Shown here: positions 35,227 to 43,935 of the stretch, piece after piece
Layout: every line of letters begins with the position of its first letter
Numbering within the stretch: position 1 is the stretch's first letter
NCBI GenBank assembly: GCA_039809865.1
Contig: JBDHVW010000037.1
Span: 1 to 64,000, forward strand
DNA length: 64,000 nucleotides
Origin: QWHO01 sp039809865
GTDB taxonomy: Bacteria; Vulcanimicrobiota; Xenobia; Xenobiales; QWHO01
Reading direction: 5' to 3'
The notes under the pieces: generated by a model
Told to the model about the DNA's origin: nothing
What the model saw: only the letters and a program-made list of their open reading frames with translations
Database searches by the model: none
Position numbers and translations under genes: made by a program

Positions 35227-37060
35227 AGGAGCTACGCCTCAACGTCGTGGGAATGCTGTTGCCCAGGCCGTTCGCGACCAGAGCCGCGTCAAAAGTGAGA
35301 TCCACCAGTCCCGCGTGCAATTCGACTTTCCCGTTGCCCGCTGACCCCGGTTGACCGCTCTCCGGGTCAGCCCCGTAAGCGACCAGGGCTCCCCGCACGG
35401 TCAGGTTTCCGGAGCTGATACCGGGCCCGCCGACGAGCGTTTTGACATCTCCCCAACAGTAGACCAGACCCTCGAGCTTGAGGTCTCCAAAGCCGCTGAA
35501 CTGGACGCCGGCTAAATCGCCTGAATAGTTGGCGGGGGCCGGCTGATAGGAGGAGAGCGTCAGATCTCCTTTGACGTAGAGGCTCAGGCCCTGCTTTTGA
35601 GTCGGTTGCCGAGTATACGAGACCACCTTGTTTTTGATGACCTGGTTGAAAATGACGCTGGTGGCCGCGACGACGGCGTCGCCCTCCACGGTCAGGACCG
35701 ACTTCTGGCTGTCCACGTCGCACAGAAGCTTGGCATCACCAGGCACGGAAAGTGTCGACCCGACGATCTCCACGGTGGGGCGACCGGAGTAGGGGAACGG
35801 ATCGGGGCCGCCGGGCGCGAGGGACATCGTGGTATCGCCCGGGCCCAGCGGGTGCCCTTCGGCGGGAGTGATGACCAGGTCTTTGATACCATTGCCGGAG
35901 GCGATCACGGCCAGATCCGCCGTGATCTCAAGTCGATTCCGATTGCGGGTGAGGCCCGCTTTGTCGAGGTTTCCGGCTGCGCGAACTTCCCTCAGGTTGT
36001 CGGACGTGATCTCGACGCCGGGGCCGCGGTTCCCGGACTTGTAGTCGGCAAAGGTCGTGTCATAGTAGAAGAGCCGGTTCGAGGAATCGAAGACGTAGAC
36101 TCCGCCGGGCAACTGGACCGCGCTGCCCGCGACCGAGCCATCCGCCTGATGCACGTCGGCCCATTTGAGGCTGTAGAAGTCCTTGGTGTCTCCGACCTCT
36201 TCGTTGCGCTCGTCCACGGAGCCGACCACGTTGGCCACCATCCCACGGGTCTTGTCGCGACCCACCTCGCCTTCCATCCGAAGGTCGGCCGGCGCGGCCA
36301 GCTCGTTGAGAACCCTGACGCCACCTTTGGAGCGAAGGCGCGGCGTGCCCCAACCCACGACGCTGCCGGTGAGGCCACCTCCCACGGTCGTGAGATCACC
36401 CCCCGCCATGATTCCCGCGTCCGAGATACCGGTATCCAGGGCGACGCCGAGCGTGACCTGGAGAGTGCGGGCGAACGTCGGAGTGCCGGGGGTGTCCGTG
36501 GGGCTCTGCATACCCTGAATTCCCGAACCGGTCCGTCCATCCACGAGCAGCGCGACATTGCCGGGCGCTACCTGGAGAACGGGATTGCCGGTGGGAGACC
36601 AGGGCGACTGGTTGGTGGCGCGATAGAGCGAAACGTCCCCAGACCCCTTTAAGTTATTCACCGACAGATACGGAAAGTTCATCAAGGCGGGCGGATCGTC
36701 CAGGCCATCGGAGCCGCCGGGTCCGTCCTGGTCGTTGAATCGGATCCGGAAGAGGGATTTCTTGCCGTGCAGGTCGGTGAGGAGCCCGTAGACGTTGCCC
36801 TTCGACTCCACGACGACCATGTCGGGGCGACTCACCGTGATGGCCTGGCCGCTCGCCTTCCAGTCCGGGTCCTCGCGCAGGCGCAAACGCGCGTAGGCGG
36901 CTCCTGCCTCGGCAGCTCGGCGAGCGTCCAGCACGTCTGAGGACTGCTCGGCCATTCCCAGCAGGGCGGGCACGCCTGCCAGGAGGCCCCGGAGGATGAT
37001 TCCCACCACCAGCATGACGAACAGGGCCGTGATCAGAACGACCCCACGACGAGAGCGCAT
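35210..37060 (-). CDS. PilX-like pilus-assembly protein, module 2
   Basis: 616 residues. The N-terminus MRSRRGVVLITALFVMLVVG is a PilX-type membrane segment without the +5 glutamate. The rest is a beta-rich extracellular region with small hydrophilic repeats (VSLYRATNQSP; LSLYVKGDLTLSS) and aspartate/glycine-rich turns. It starts at ATG 37060, six bases after a TATACT box. It matches the 566-aa protein of module 1 in position and type but lacks the GGSTTT stalk and Cys tail. Confidence 0.83.
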   Translation of the reverse strand: MRSRRGVVLITALFVMLVVGIILRGLLAGVPALLGMAEQSSDVLDARRAAEAGAAYARLRLREDPDWKASGQAITVSRPDMVVVESKGNVYGLLTDLHGKKSLFRIRFNDQDGPGGSDGLDDPPALMNFPYLSVNNLKGSGDVSLYRATNQSPWSPTGNPVLQVAPGNVALLVDGRTGSGIQGMQSPTDTPGTPTFARTLQVTLGVALDTGISDAGIMAGGDLTTVGGGLTGSVVGWGTPRLRSKGGVRVLNELAAPADLRMEGEVGRDKTRGMVANVVGSVDERNEEVGDTKDFYSLKWADVHQADGSVAGSAVQLPGGVYVFDSSNRLFYYDTTFADYKSGNRGPGVEITSDNLREVRAAGNLDKAGLTRNRNRLEITADLAVIASGNGIKDLVITPAEGHPLGPGDTTMSLAPGGPDPFPYSGRPTVEIVGSTLSVPGDAKLLCDVDSQKSVLTVEGDAVVAATSVIFNQVIKNKVVSYTRQPTQKQGLSLYVKGDLTLSSYQPAPANYSGDLAGVQFSGFGDLKLEGLVYCWGDVKTLVGGPGISSGNLTVRGALVAYGADPESGQPGSAGNGKVELHAGLVDLTFDAALVANGLGNSIPTTLRRSSYDFNP

Positions 37061-37072
37061 AGCCTGAGTATA
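37061..37072 (-). promoter_or_regulatory. -10 box for a leaderless pilin operon transcript
   Basis: TATACT on the minus strand (37072-37067) is separated from the ATG at 37060 by six bases. No Shine-Dalgarno is present, so a transcript starting at the A of ATG is likely. Confidence 0.6.
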
Positions 37073-37101
37073 GCGCCTTAATCGTCTGGAAGAAACCTGA
37101 G

Positions 37102-38421
37102 TTAGCGTTCGTTCAGCCTGCCCTTGATCAGCTCCGCCAGCGCGCGTTCCTGGTCGGCCAGGGTGGCGCCCGAAAGCACGATGCGCCAGCCGCGCGGGGT
37201 TAACTCGACGTCGCGCTCGAGCCCGAACGGCGTCAGCAGGCCGCGCTCCTCCGGCCTGATCAAGAAGATCACCGCTCCCTGGAAGTCGCGGTAACGTTCC
37301 AGCGTCTCGGGCGAGGACAGGGGGGTGGCGGCGTAGATGCTGCGCATCGGACCCAGGCGGGCCATCCGATCCTGAAAGCCCCCGCGCTGGATCTCATCGG
37401 TATTGGCGATCAGCAACACCTTGCGCAAGGCCACGATGGGGTCGTGGTCGGCCTCGGGAAAACGGGCCGCGAAACCGGCCGCGGCGCGGGACTTGAAGGC
37501 GGCGTCCAGGGGACGCTTCTCGGCGATGTAGGGCTGCAGCAACGGCAGCAATACCTTGGCGTAGCCGTCGATGATCGGGTCGTTGTACCACTGCTTGTCG
37601 GCCGCGGTCTGGCCGAACCAGCCATTGCCCAGAGCGGTGGCCAGTCCCTCGTTGAGCTGGTCGTAAGCCGCCTCGGGGAAGCCTTCCTTGAGAGCCGCCT
37701 GAATCGCGGGGCTGCGGTTGCTCCACAGCGAGTGGCAGAGCTCGTGCAAAATGACGCCGGCGGAGCCGAGCACGGGCGCTCCCTGGGGCGCCTCGACGAC
37801 CTCGAAGTAGCCGTCGGAATGACCGAAGGCCTCGAAGTGCTCGCCCTCCTGGCGGGGGATGGGCGTCAGGGCCACCACGAACGGCTGGTCCGGCGGCCAA
37901 TCGCTCGCGTAGATGGCGGCCACGGTGGCCAGCGCCTCGGCGGCCTTCAAGCGCTCGAGCTCGTGGCGCAGGTCGGCCAGTTGCTGTTCGAGTCCGGGCC
38001 GACACGGACGATAGATCAGCTCCTCGTAGAGGGGCGCGTAGTGGCGCATGGCGCGGCTCAAACGCGCCTGGTGCTCGGTGCTCAGCAGCGGGCGGGTCCG
38101 GTCGAGGAAGTCCTCGGTATCGCGTGACTGCAGGCTGATGCCTTCGAGCACGTCGGCCAGCTTGCGTTGCTTCTGGCCGTCCCCCGGGAAGCGGAGCGTG
38201 TTCCAGGCGTCGTCCTGGAGCAGACGCGCGTAATCGGCCAGGATCTGCTCGTCCTCCGGATGCTTCTCGCGGAAGACACGGGCCAACTGGCGGCTGTGGT
38301 GCGCCTCGCCCCGCAAGGACTCGAGCAAATAGAGCGTGCCGTGCACGGGATTGGCCTGCACGCGCACCTCCCAGGAGCGAGCGGGCAGGGCCATGAGGAT
38401 GAGGAGCAGCAGCCAGCGCAT
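37102..38421 (-). CDS. Exported zinc metallopeptidase-like protein (HExxH)
   Basis: 439 residues from ATG 38421; an earlier start 36 bases upstream would put polar residues in front of the signal peptide. A signal sequence (MRWLLLLILMALPARS) leads into a helical domain. The zinc motif HELCH lies at 226-230 (GVILHELCHSLWSN), and Glu258 in QLNEGLATALG is a good third ligand, as in gluzincins. Before it is a Phe/Tyr-rich segment (GHSDGYFEVVEAP). I recognise no named subfamily. The substrate is unknown. It should act outside the cytoplasm. Confidence 0.82.
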   Translation of the reverse strand: MRWLLLLILMALPARSWEVRVQANPVHGTLYLLESLRGEAHHSRQLARVFREKHPEDEQILADYARLLQDDAWNTLRFPGDGQKQRKLADVLEGISLQSRDTEDFLDRTRPLLSTEHQARLSRAMRHYAPLYEELIYRPCRPGLEQQLADLRHELERLKAAEALATVAAIYASDWPPDQPFVVALTPIPRQEGEHFEAFGHSDGYFEVVEAPQGAPVLGSAGVILHELCHSLWSNRSPAIQAALKEGFPEAAYDQLNEGLATALGNGWFGQTAADKQWYNDPIIDGYAKVLLPLLQPYIAEKRPLDAAFKSRAAAGFAARFPEADHDPIVALRKVLLIANTDEIQRGGFQDRMARLGPMRSIYAATPLSSPETLERYRDFQGAVIFLIRPEERGLLTPFGLERDVELTPRGWRIVLSGATLADQERALAELIKGRLNER

Positions 38422-38428
38422 GCTCCAT

Positions 38429-38457
38429 GTTGAAGTCAGCTTGTAACACTTTGTCAA
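38429..38457 (-). promoter_or_regulatory. Promoter of the metallopeptidase gene
   Basis: A perfect TTGACA -35 (38457-38452) and a weak TTCAAC -10 (38434-38429) are 17 bases apart on the minus strand. The start codon at 38421 lies seven bases after the -10, so the message would be leaderless. Confidence 0.5.
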
Positions 38458-38489
38458 CAGGAATTTATCGCTGGATGGCTGCCCGAGGG

Positions 38490-38501
38490 TAGAGTGGACC
38501 C
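38490..38501 (+). promoter_or_regulatory. -10 box for the 44-aa gene
   Basis: TAGAGT at 38490-38495 lies six bases before the ATG at 38502, the same spacing as at 9460, 53780 and 55051. No -35 or ribosome site is evident. Confidence 0.5.
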
Positions 38502-38636
38502 ATGCAGAAATCCGAGCTTACCCCTGTTCAGCTCCCCCCAACGATGCCTCTGTGCCTCGAGGGCTACAACGCCAACTTCGCCGCCGAAGCGTTCCTCCCG
38601 ATTCGCTGGGTCGCCCTCCTGGAGCCGACCCCCTAG
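38502..38636 (+). CDS. Small predicted protein, 44 residues
   Basis: Encodes 44 residues beginning MQKSELTPVQLPPT, with one cysteine and a hydrophobic end (IRWVALLEP). The -10 box at the leaderless spacing is the main support. Its TAG stop lies within CTAG, which also supplies the TAG stop of the convergent gene at 38633. No family recognised. Real translation is uncertain. Confidence 0.4.
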   Translation: MQKSELTPVQLPPTMPLCLEGYNANFAAEAFLPIRWVALLEPTP

Positions 38637-39118
38637 GGAATCCTCTGGTTCGGGCCGTCGACCCCCAGGATGAAGAGCCAGGGGTCGTTCGGGCGCTTCC
38701 TTACGGCCAGGTGCTCGGGCTCGAAAAAGGACATCGCGTCGCCCTTTGCGTTCGGCACGTCCTCGTGCGAGAACGGACCCAGGAGCTCGTTCAGGCGATA
38801 ACCCTCCGAATATTTCGTCTGGATGATCTGGCCGTGATCGCTCAGGTTGTAGCCTTTGACCATCTCCACGCGGTCGGAGCTCGAATACAGGATCCAGGTG
38901 AGGTTCTGATCCCCGGAGCGGAGGGTGCTCCCGCAGGTCTCCCAGTTGCCGGGCAGGGCCATCGGTCGGGTTCCGTGGCCAAAGATCTGGCTCACTTCAG
39001 CGCGCGTCATCCCGGGCTTCACGCCGTTGATGGTCAACTCGTGGGCGGGCCCGGGAGAACGGGGGAGCAGCGCAAACAGCAGGGCCACCCCCACCAACAC
39101 GAACAGCAAGTTTCTCAT
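38633..39118 (-). CDS. Small exported protein with BamE-like N-terminal pattern
   Basis: 161 residues. A signal peptide or anchor (MRNLLFVLVGVALLFALLP) is followed by INGVKPGMTRAEVSQIFGHG, a pattern seen in SmpA/OmlA/BamE-fold domains. GAGGTG just upstream of the ATG is a good ribosome site. The rest has a few aromatic/basic stretches and no recognised motif. Lipidation is not predicted because there is no lipobox cysteine. A role in envelope assembly is only suggested by the fold-like pattern. Confidence 0.65.
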   Translation of the reverse strand: MRNLLFVLVGVALLFALLPRSPGPAHELTINGVKPGMTRAEVSQIFGHGTRPMALPGNWETCGSTLRSGDQNLTWILYSSSDRVEMVKGYNLSDHGQIIQTKYSEGYRLNELLGPFSHEDVPNAKGDAMSFFEPEHLAVRKRPNDPWLFILGVDGPNQRIP

Positions 39119-39130
39119 CGCACCTCACGA

Positions 39131-39165
39131 AAAAGCCCCGGGGCGGAGGCCGCCCAGGGGCTTTC
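39131..39165 (-). terminator. Intrinsic terminator of the disordered-protein gene
   Basis: On the minus strand AAAGCCCC and a GC-rich inner stem pair with GGGGCTTTT, then TTTTTCG follows. It lies about 32 bases after the stop of the gene at 39197-40354 and just before the next minus-strand gene. Confidence 0.8.
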
Positions 39166-39196
39166 GTCCCTCCTGGGACAGGTCGTGCTAAGGCCA

Positions 39197-40354
39197 CTAG
39201 CTGGCGACGGGGGAGCGGAGCTTCGCCAGAAGCTGCGGGTCGGCAGATTCGGGGGCCGCGCCGACCTGACGGGGCTGACCCGGTTGCGTGCCGGCCGCGG
39301 CCTGGGCCTGCTGGTCGTTCTCGATGCCGCTGGCTACGTCGCCACCTTTGCGGCGGTGCATCTGAGCGCTGGCGAGCAGCGGGCTGTCGTCGAGCTTGGA
39401 GAAGGTGCGCAGGTAGCTGCCCGGCGAGAGCTGGTGGGCTCCCTGCACGTCCACGGACTGGCTCATCCCGGTCGCCCGGGTGGTCACGTCGTAGCTGCCC
39501 GATCCGCCCTCGTCGCCCTTGCCGCCGTTGGCCGCGTTCTGCAACGCCGCCGGCTGCTGGACGCCCTGAGCCTGCAGCGCCTGCGCGGCCTGCTTGGACT
39601 CGTCGCTCAGCTCGGTCTTGTCGGTTTCCTTATCGTCGTTGGCCTGGTTGGCCTGTCCGGCCGGCTTGGGCTGCCCGGCCCCCTGGGCCTGCCTGGGAGC
39701 GCCTGCCGCTCCGGCCGCACCGGTGGCCCCGGTGCCGGTCGCGCCGCCGGTGCCACCACCGGCGCCCTTGGACGCGCCCGCTCCGCCGGCCGAAGCTACC
39801 TGGCGCGGAGCCTGGGGCTTCTTGGTGGCGTTCTGGGCGGCCTGGCCCTCAACGCCCTTTTCGGACGGCTTGACGGCCTCTTCCTTGATGTCGACACGGC
39901 CGATCTTGTCCTGACCCTGGTGGATCATTCCATTTTCCGTATCGGGAGTCCAGTAGGCCTTTTTCTGCTTCTGCTCCTGAGCCGCATCCTGAGCTTTGTT
40001 GGCGCCGCCCGCGCCGCCGACGGGATCGACGGCCTGGGCTCCATTCCGACCCTGGTCCAGGTGCTGGTCGACGCGAGGCTGCACCAGACCCTGCAGGCCC
40101 TGAATCAGAGAGTCGATGTCCTGCGACGAGTTCGTCTTCTGGGAGTTGTTGATCTCATCGACGATCTCGGCCGACATCTGGGTGGCGTCCACGCCAGGAT
40201 TCTCCGGGCTGGCGACGGTTGAGACACCGCGGTCCTCGAGGGTCTTGTTGACTTCCTCGACGGCCCGGTTCTTCAGATCGGGGGCCTGTTTCTGCTCCCG
40301 AATCTCGGCAGGCTGCTGCCGAGGGACCGTAGCCATTGGGGGTTGAAGAGACAT
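39197..40354 (-). CDS. Gln/Ala/Gly-rich, largely disordered protein
   Basis: 385 residues. The ATG has GGAGGTG a few bases upstream. No signal peptide or membrane helix is seen. About residues 1-110 are polar and helical (EEVNKTLEDRGV, IVDEINNSQ). The middle is low-complexity Gly, Ala, Thr and Pro (GGGTGGATGTGATGAAG). The end carries YDVTTRATGMSQSVDV and a serine-rich tail. The style resembles the Q-rich proteins at 56034 and 58616, but no shared motif is clear. Function unknown. Confidence 0.75.
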   Translation of the reverse strand: MSLQPPMATVPRQQPAEIREQKQAPDLKNRAVEEVNKTLEDRGVSTVASPENPGVDATQMSAEIVDEINNSQKTNSSQDIDSLIQGLQGLVQPRVDQHLDQGRNGAQAVDPVGGAGGANKAQDAAQEQKQKKAYWTPDTENGMIHQGQDKIGRVDIKEEAVKPSEKGVEGQAAQNATKKPQAPRQVASAGGAGASKGAGGGTGGATGTGATGAAGAAGAPRQAQGAGQPKPAGQANQANDDKETDKTELSDESKQAAQALQAQGVQQPAALQNAANGGKGDEGGSGSYDVTTRATGMSQSVDVQGAHQLSPGSYLRTFSKLDDSPLLASAQMHRRKGGDVASGIENDQQAQAAAGTQPGQPRQVGAAPESADPQLLAKLRSPVAS

Positions 40355-40508
40355 TCAAGGCACCTCCAATGGTCTTATCACCCTGAAATATTGTGGTAAC
40401 TAGGGGTTATTCTTGAACAGTCTGTTAACTAAAGGTAACTTTCTCATGTAACATTCGGGCGGGTGGGGGGTCAGTAGGGGCAGACTAGCTGAGAGGAGTC
40501 CCCCCGGA

Positions 40509-41114
40509 ATGAAACGACTACTGGTAAGCTTGCTGGCGGCGCTCACCCTGAGCGCCTCGGCCCAGGAGCCCACCGAAACGACCCGGACCCAGGACCAGCC
40601 CACCACCCCGCAGTGCCACCCGCGCGATCGCGACAACAACCCGCCCGGACGCCTGGGCGGTCACGGCACCAACTGGGAGAACCCGCCCGGCCAGGCCGGC
40701 GGACCCGGCACCAGCCCCGACCGCCGTCCACGCCGCCCGCGCTGCGGCAACGGCGACAACCAGGGCGGTGACGGCAACGGTGGCAATGACCATCCGCGTC
40801 GGCCCCGTTGCCCTGACGGCGGCGTCGGCCAGGGTGGCGACGGCAACGACCATCCGTGTCGGCCCCGTTGCGGCAACGGCGACAACCAGGGCGGTGACGG
40901 CAACGGCGGCAATGACCATCCGCGTCGCCCGCGCTGCCCTGACGGCGGCGTCGGCCAGGGTGGCGACGGCAACAACGGCGGCGGGAACGGAGAGTTCCGT
41001 CCGCGCCGCGACCGCGACAACAACCCACCCGGACGCCTGGGCGGCCGTGGCACGAACTGGGAGAACCCGCCCGGACGGCGCGGCGGATTCGGGACCGGCC
41101 GTCGGAGACGGTAG
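40509..41114 (+). CDS. Secreted Asn/Gly/Arg/Cys repeat protein
   Basis: 201 residues with a clear signal peptide (MKRLLVSLLAALTLSASA) and GAGAGGAG before the ATG. The mature chain consists of two larger repeats: CGNGDNQGGDGNGGNDHPRR then RPRCPDGGVGQGGDGN occurs twice, framed by two copies of DRDNNPPGRLGGxGTNWENPPG. It is strongly basic at the end (FGTGRRRR). Each repeat contains Cys in RPRC, so disulphide-linked or metal-binding loops are possible. No family is recognised. It ends inside the left arm of a long hairpin. Confidence 0.8.
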   Translation: MKRLLVSLLAALTLSASAQEPTETTRTQDQPTTPQCHPRDRDNNPPGRLGGHGTNWENPPGQAGGPGTSPDRRPRRPRCGNGDNQGGDGNGGNDHPRRPRCPDGGVGQGGDGNDHPCRPRCGNGDNQGGDGNGGNDHPRRPRCPDGGVGQGGDGNNGGGNGEFRPRRDRDNNPPGRLGGRGTNWENPPGRRGGFGTGRRRR

Positions 41115-41217
41115 ACGGTAGACGAGTAGGGAGTAGGGAGTAGGGAGTAGGGAGTAGGGAGTTTCCCTACGAGACTCTTTACTCCTTACTCCTTACTACC
41201 GTCTACCTGCTACCGTC
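41108..41217. repeat. Long hairpin of GTAGGGA and ACGGTAG short repeats
   Basis: The left arm has ACGGTAG twice, then GTAGGGA about five times. The right arm is the near inverse, ending CTACCTGCTACCGT. The centre GTAGGGA-GTT-TCCCTAC is a perfect 7-bp stem. It contains the stop codon of the repeat protein gene and lies upstream of truA. It may act as a terminator. It belongs with the similar structures at 31648 and 55896 and the partial copy at 59484. Confidence 0.88.
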
Positions 41218-41262
41218 TGACAAGCGGCAGGGTTCGTACGGGCGCGAAGCGCACTTCCTCCG

Positions 41263-42033
41263 ATGCGTTACAAGCTCGAGCTCGAATATGAGGGCACTCG
41301 CTACCGCGGGTGGCAACAGCAACCCGGTCAGAGGACCGTGCAGGGAGAGCTCCTCAGCGCCGTCGCGCAGGCCTGCCGCAAGCCCGCTCAGGACCTGCAG
41401 GGAGCGGGGCGCACCGACGCCGGGGTCCACGCGCTGGCCCAGATCGCCCACCTCGAGATCGACCTGCAGATCCCGTCCGACCACCTGAAGTACAAGCTGA
41501 ACGACGCTCTGCCCGCCGACATCGTCGTCACCGGCGTCACCCCGGCCACCCGCAACTTCCACGCGCGCCACGACGCCCTGAGCCGGCGCTACCTCTACCA
41601 GATCGCCCGCCGTCCCAGCGCCTTTGGCAAGAAGCTCGTGTGGTGGGTCAAGGACGATCTGGACGCCGACAAGATGCGCCAGTCCGCGGCTCTCTTCCCC
41701 GGAATGAAGGACATGCGCTCGTTCTGCGCCGACGAGAATCTCAAGGAAACCCGGGTCGAGATCAAGGAGCTCTCGATCCACGAGGCGGGCCAGATGATCC
41801 TGGTGCGCATCGAGGCCTCCCACTTTCTGTGGCGGATGGTGCGCCAGATCGTGGGCGTGCTCTCGCACGTGGGTCGCGGTCAGCTGAGCCTGGCCGACGT
41901 GCAGGCCTTCCTGGCCCAGCCGAGTCGGCGGCCCGCCGAGCTAACCGCTCCGCCCTCGGGACTGTTCCTGGAGAAGGTCCTGTACACGGCTGAGAAAGAG
42001 TTGCAGGTCCCCACGCCGGTCATCCGGATGTAA
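41263..42033 (+). CDS. truA: tRNA pseudouridine(38-40) synthase
   Basis: 256 residues. The catalytic Asp52 is in GAGRTDAGVHA, and ARHDALSRRYLYQI, RSFCADENLKETRVE and SHFLWRMVRQIVGVL are the family's other conserved segments. The enzyme converts uridines 38-40 of the anticodon stem to pseudouridine and normally acts as a dimer. Length is normal. Its 3' end overlaps the convergent dynamin-like gene by 14 bp. Confidence 0.96.
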   Translation: MRYKLELEYEGTRYRGWQQQPGQRTVQGELLSAVAQACRKPAQDLQGAGRTDAGVHALAQIAHLEIDLQIPSDHLKYKLNDALPADIVVTGVTPATRNFHARHDALSRRYLYQIARRPSAFGKKLVWWVKDDLDADKMRQSAALFPGMKDMRSFCADENLKETRVEIKELSIHEAGQMILVRIEASHFLWRMVRQIVGVLSHVGRGQLSLADVQAFLAQPSRRPAELTAPPSGLFLEKVLYTAEKELQVPTPVIRM

Positions 42034-43606
42034 GCGCCTGCAACTGGTCCTCCCAGAGCTGCAACTGGGCCAACCGCCCGGCCATAGCGGTCTCGCCTTG
42101 CTGGCGATAGCTCTCGGCCCGGGCCGCAGCCGCCTCGGCCGAGGCGGCCAGCTCTTTCAGACGGTCGCGCAGGGCGCCCTCGACACTCCGGCGGCTCTCG
42201 CGGATGCGCCCGTCAAAATCTCCCACCACGCGGTTCGAATTGACCTCCAGCAGTCGCCGCAAGAGCTTGCGAGAGCGGCCCAGCGCCGACTCGCGGCGCC
42301 CCGCCCGGGAGCGAAAGGCATCCCGCAGACGGTCGAGGGGCCGAGCTTCGGCCTCGCGCCAGAGGTCGAGGAAGTGGAAAGTGCTGCGAGCCCGGATCCC
42401 GGTCTCGGGCTCCAGCGGGCGACTCGCGTCCACCTGGCTCAGAATGGCATTGATCTCCGCGACGAAGCGTCCCGTCATGGCCACGAATCGGGTCTCAGCC
42501 ACCCCGAGCATCGCCTGTCTCCAGTCGCGCACCGCCGCCTCGGCCAGCTCCACGGGATCGCACCCGGTCTCCAGGCGCTGTTGGCAGAGCGGGACGGCCC
42601 GTTCGAGGAAAGCGATCTGATCGGACCGGAAAGCCTGGCGCAACCGTTCTTGCTCTCCGGCAAACCGCGGCGCCAGCTGGGCCAGGGCGTGGTCCGCCTC
42701 CTCGCAGGCCCGCCGGAGCGTCTCCACCCGCTGACGGGTGAGCTCCATCGGCTGGACCAGAGCCGCTTTCTCTTCCTCGAGGTGTCGCCTCAAACGCTCG
42801 GAGAAGGCCTGCATCCCGCGGCCGACCGCCGACTGGATCAGCGAGCTGCCGGTCAGACCTTGCAGCCGCTCGAGCAACCGGGGCCAGTCCCGCTCGGGTC
42901 CCCGGCCTTCCAGCCTCTCCAGGGCGCTGACCCGGTAGAGGGTCGGCGACTGGCCCAGCGTCCGGGCCAGGGTGTTCCGGGTGAACTCCAGGGCCTCCTC
43001 GCAGTCCGAGTCCGACAATCGGTCGACTTTGTTGAGTACCAGAACCAGCTCGCTCGCCTGAGCCGCCCCCTGACGCAGCAGCTCGAGCTCCTCGCCCGAG
43101 AGAGGCGGATCGCCGCCCAGCACCATCAGGCAGGCATCGACCTGGGGCAAGAAAGCGCGCGTCTCGCGGGTGTTGCCCTCCAGCACCGAACCCAGGCCGG
43201 GGGTGTCGACCAGGCACAAGCCCTCGGCCAGCAAGGGCGAAGGGGAGCCGATCTCCAGAGCCAGCACGCCCAGTCGATTCTCAGGGTTCTTTCGCTCGGT
43301 GACGTAGTCGGCGATCTGGGCGCGGGTCACGTCCTGCCACGAGCCGTCGGCGAGCAGCACGCGGGCCTCGGACGCCCCCGCCCTGACCAGCGTGACGACC
43401 GACGTGACGGGCGCCACTCCCGAGGGCAGCAGGCGCTCGCCGACCAGAGCGTTGATCAGCGTGGACTTGCCGCGCTTGAACTGTCCCAGGCAGGCGACGT
43501 AGAACCGGTTGTCCCGAGTCCGCTCGGCCCAGCGGCGGGCCTCGCGCGCCAGGGTCACGGCCTGGCAAGCCTCCGCCAGGAGCGCCAGCTGGTCGAGCGC
43601 GCTCAC
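42020..43606 (-). CDS. Dynamin-like GTPase
   Basis: 528 residues. G1 is GQFKRGKST (41-49), G3 is DTPG (134-137) and G4 is NKVD (192-195), followed by a long helical part with coiled-coil-like stretches (EEADHALAQLAPRF; RLRQAFRSDQIAFLER). This is the layout of bacterial dynamin-like proteins, which bind or remodel membranes. No obvious membrane helix is present. Its start overlaps the DUF190 gene by ATGA, tying it to the fluoride operon. The link to fluoride is not obvious. Confidence 0.9.
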   Translation of the reverse strand: MSALDQLALLAEACQAVTLAREARRWAERTRDNRFYVACLGQFKRGKSTLINALVGERLLPSGVAPVTSVVTLVRAGASEARVLLADGSWQDVTRAQIADYVTERKNPENRLGVLALEIGSPSPLLAEGLCLVDTPGLGSVLEGNTRETRAFLPQVDACLMVLGGDPPLSGEELELLRQGAAQASELVLVLNKVDRLSDSDCEEALEFTRNTLARTLGQSPTLYRVSALERLEGRGPERDWPRLLERLQGLTGSSLIQSAVGRGMQAFSERLRRHLEEEKAALVQPMELTRQRVETLRRACEEADHALAQLAPRFAGEQERLRQAFRSDQIAFLERAVPLCQQRLETGCDPVELAEAAVRDWRQAMLGVAETRFVAMTGRFVAEINAILSQVDASRPLEPETGIRARSTFHFLDLWREAEARPLDRLRDAFRSRAGRRESALGRSRKLLRRLLEVNSNRVVGDFDGRIRESRRSVEGALRDRLKELAASAEAAAARAESYRQQGETAMAGRLAQLQLWEDQLQALTSG

Positions 43607-43926
43607 GCCGGGTAGCGCGCGACGCGGACCTTCTCCACGGTCACGACTCCGCCCTTGAGCAGCCCGTCGAGCGTGGCTGCGAAAGCCTGAATCTTGTCGG
43701 GCTCATCCACGATCTCGATCACGACGGGGAGATCCTCGGAGAGCCGCAGGACCTTGGCCGTGTGAATCTGGCTGTGGGCGCCATAACCGAGCACCCCGCG
43801 CAGCACCGTGGCGCCCGCCAGTCCTCGTTGACGAGCTTGCTCCACCACGACCTCGTAGAGCGGGCGGGAATCGAGCTTGTCGGCCTCGCCCACGAAGATC
43901 CGCAGCAATTCTGCCTCTTGAAACAT
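43603..43926 (-). CDS. DUF190 (CrcB-associated) protein
   Basis: 107 residues. ELLRIFVGEADKL at the start, GATVLRGVLGYG in the middle and the VVIEIVDEPDKI segment are the DUF190 pattern, a small ferredoxin-like fold often encoded next to crcB. The biochemical role is not established; a regulatory or nucleotide-binding function in fluoride resistance has been proposed for neighbours of crcB. It lies 9 bp after the FluC gene, on the riboswitch-controlled message, and overlaps the dynamin-like gene. Confidence 0.9.
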   Translation of the reverse strand: MFQEAELLRIFVGEADKLDSRPLYEVVVEQARQRGLAGATVLRGVLGYGAHSQIHTAKVLRLSEDLPVVIEIVDEPDKIQAFAATLDGLLKGGVVTVEKVRVARYPA

Positions 43927-43935
43927 GCCAGCCTC

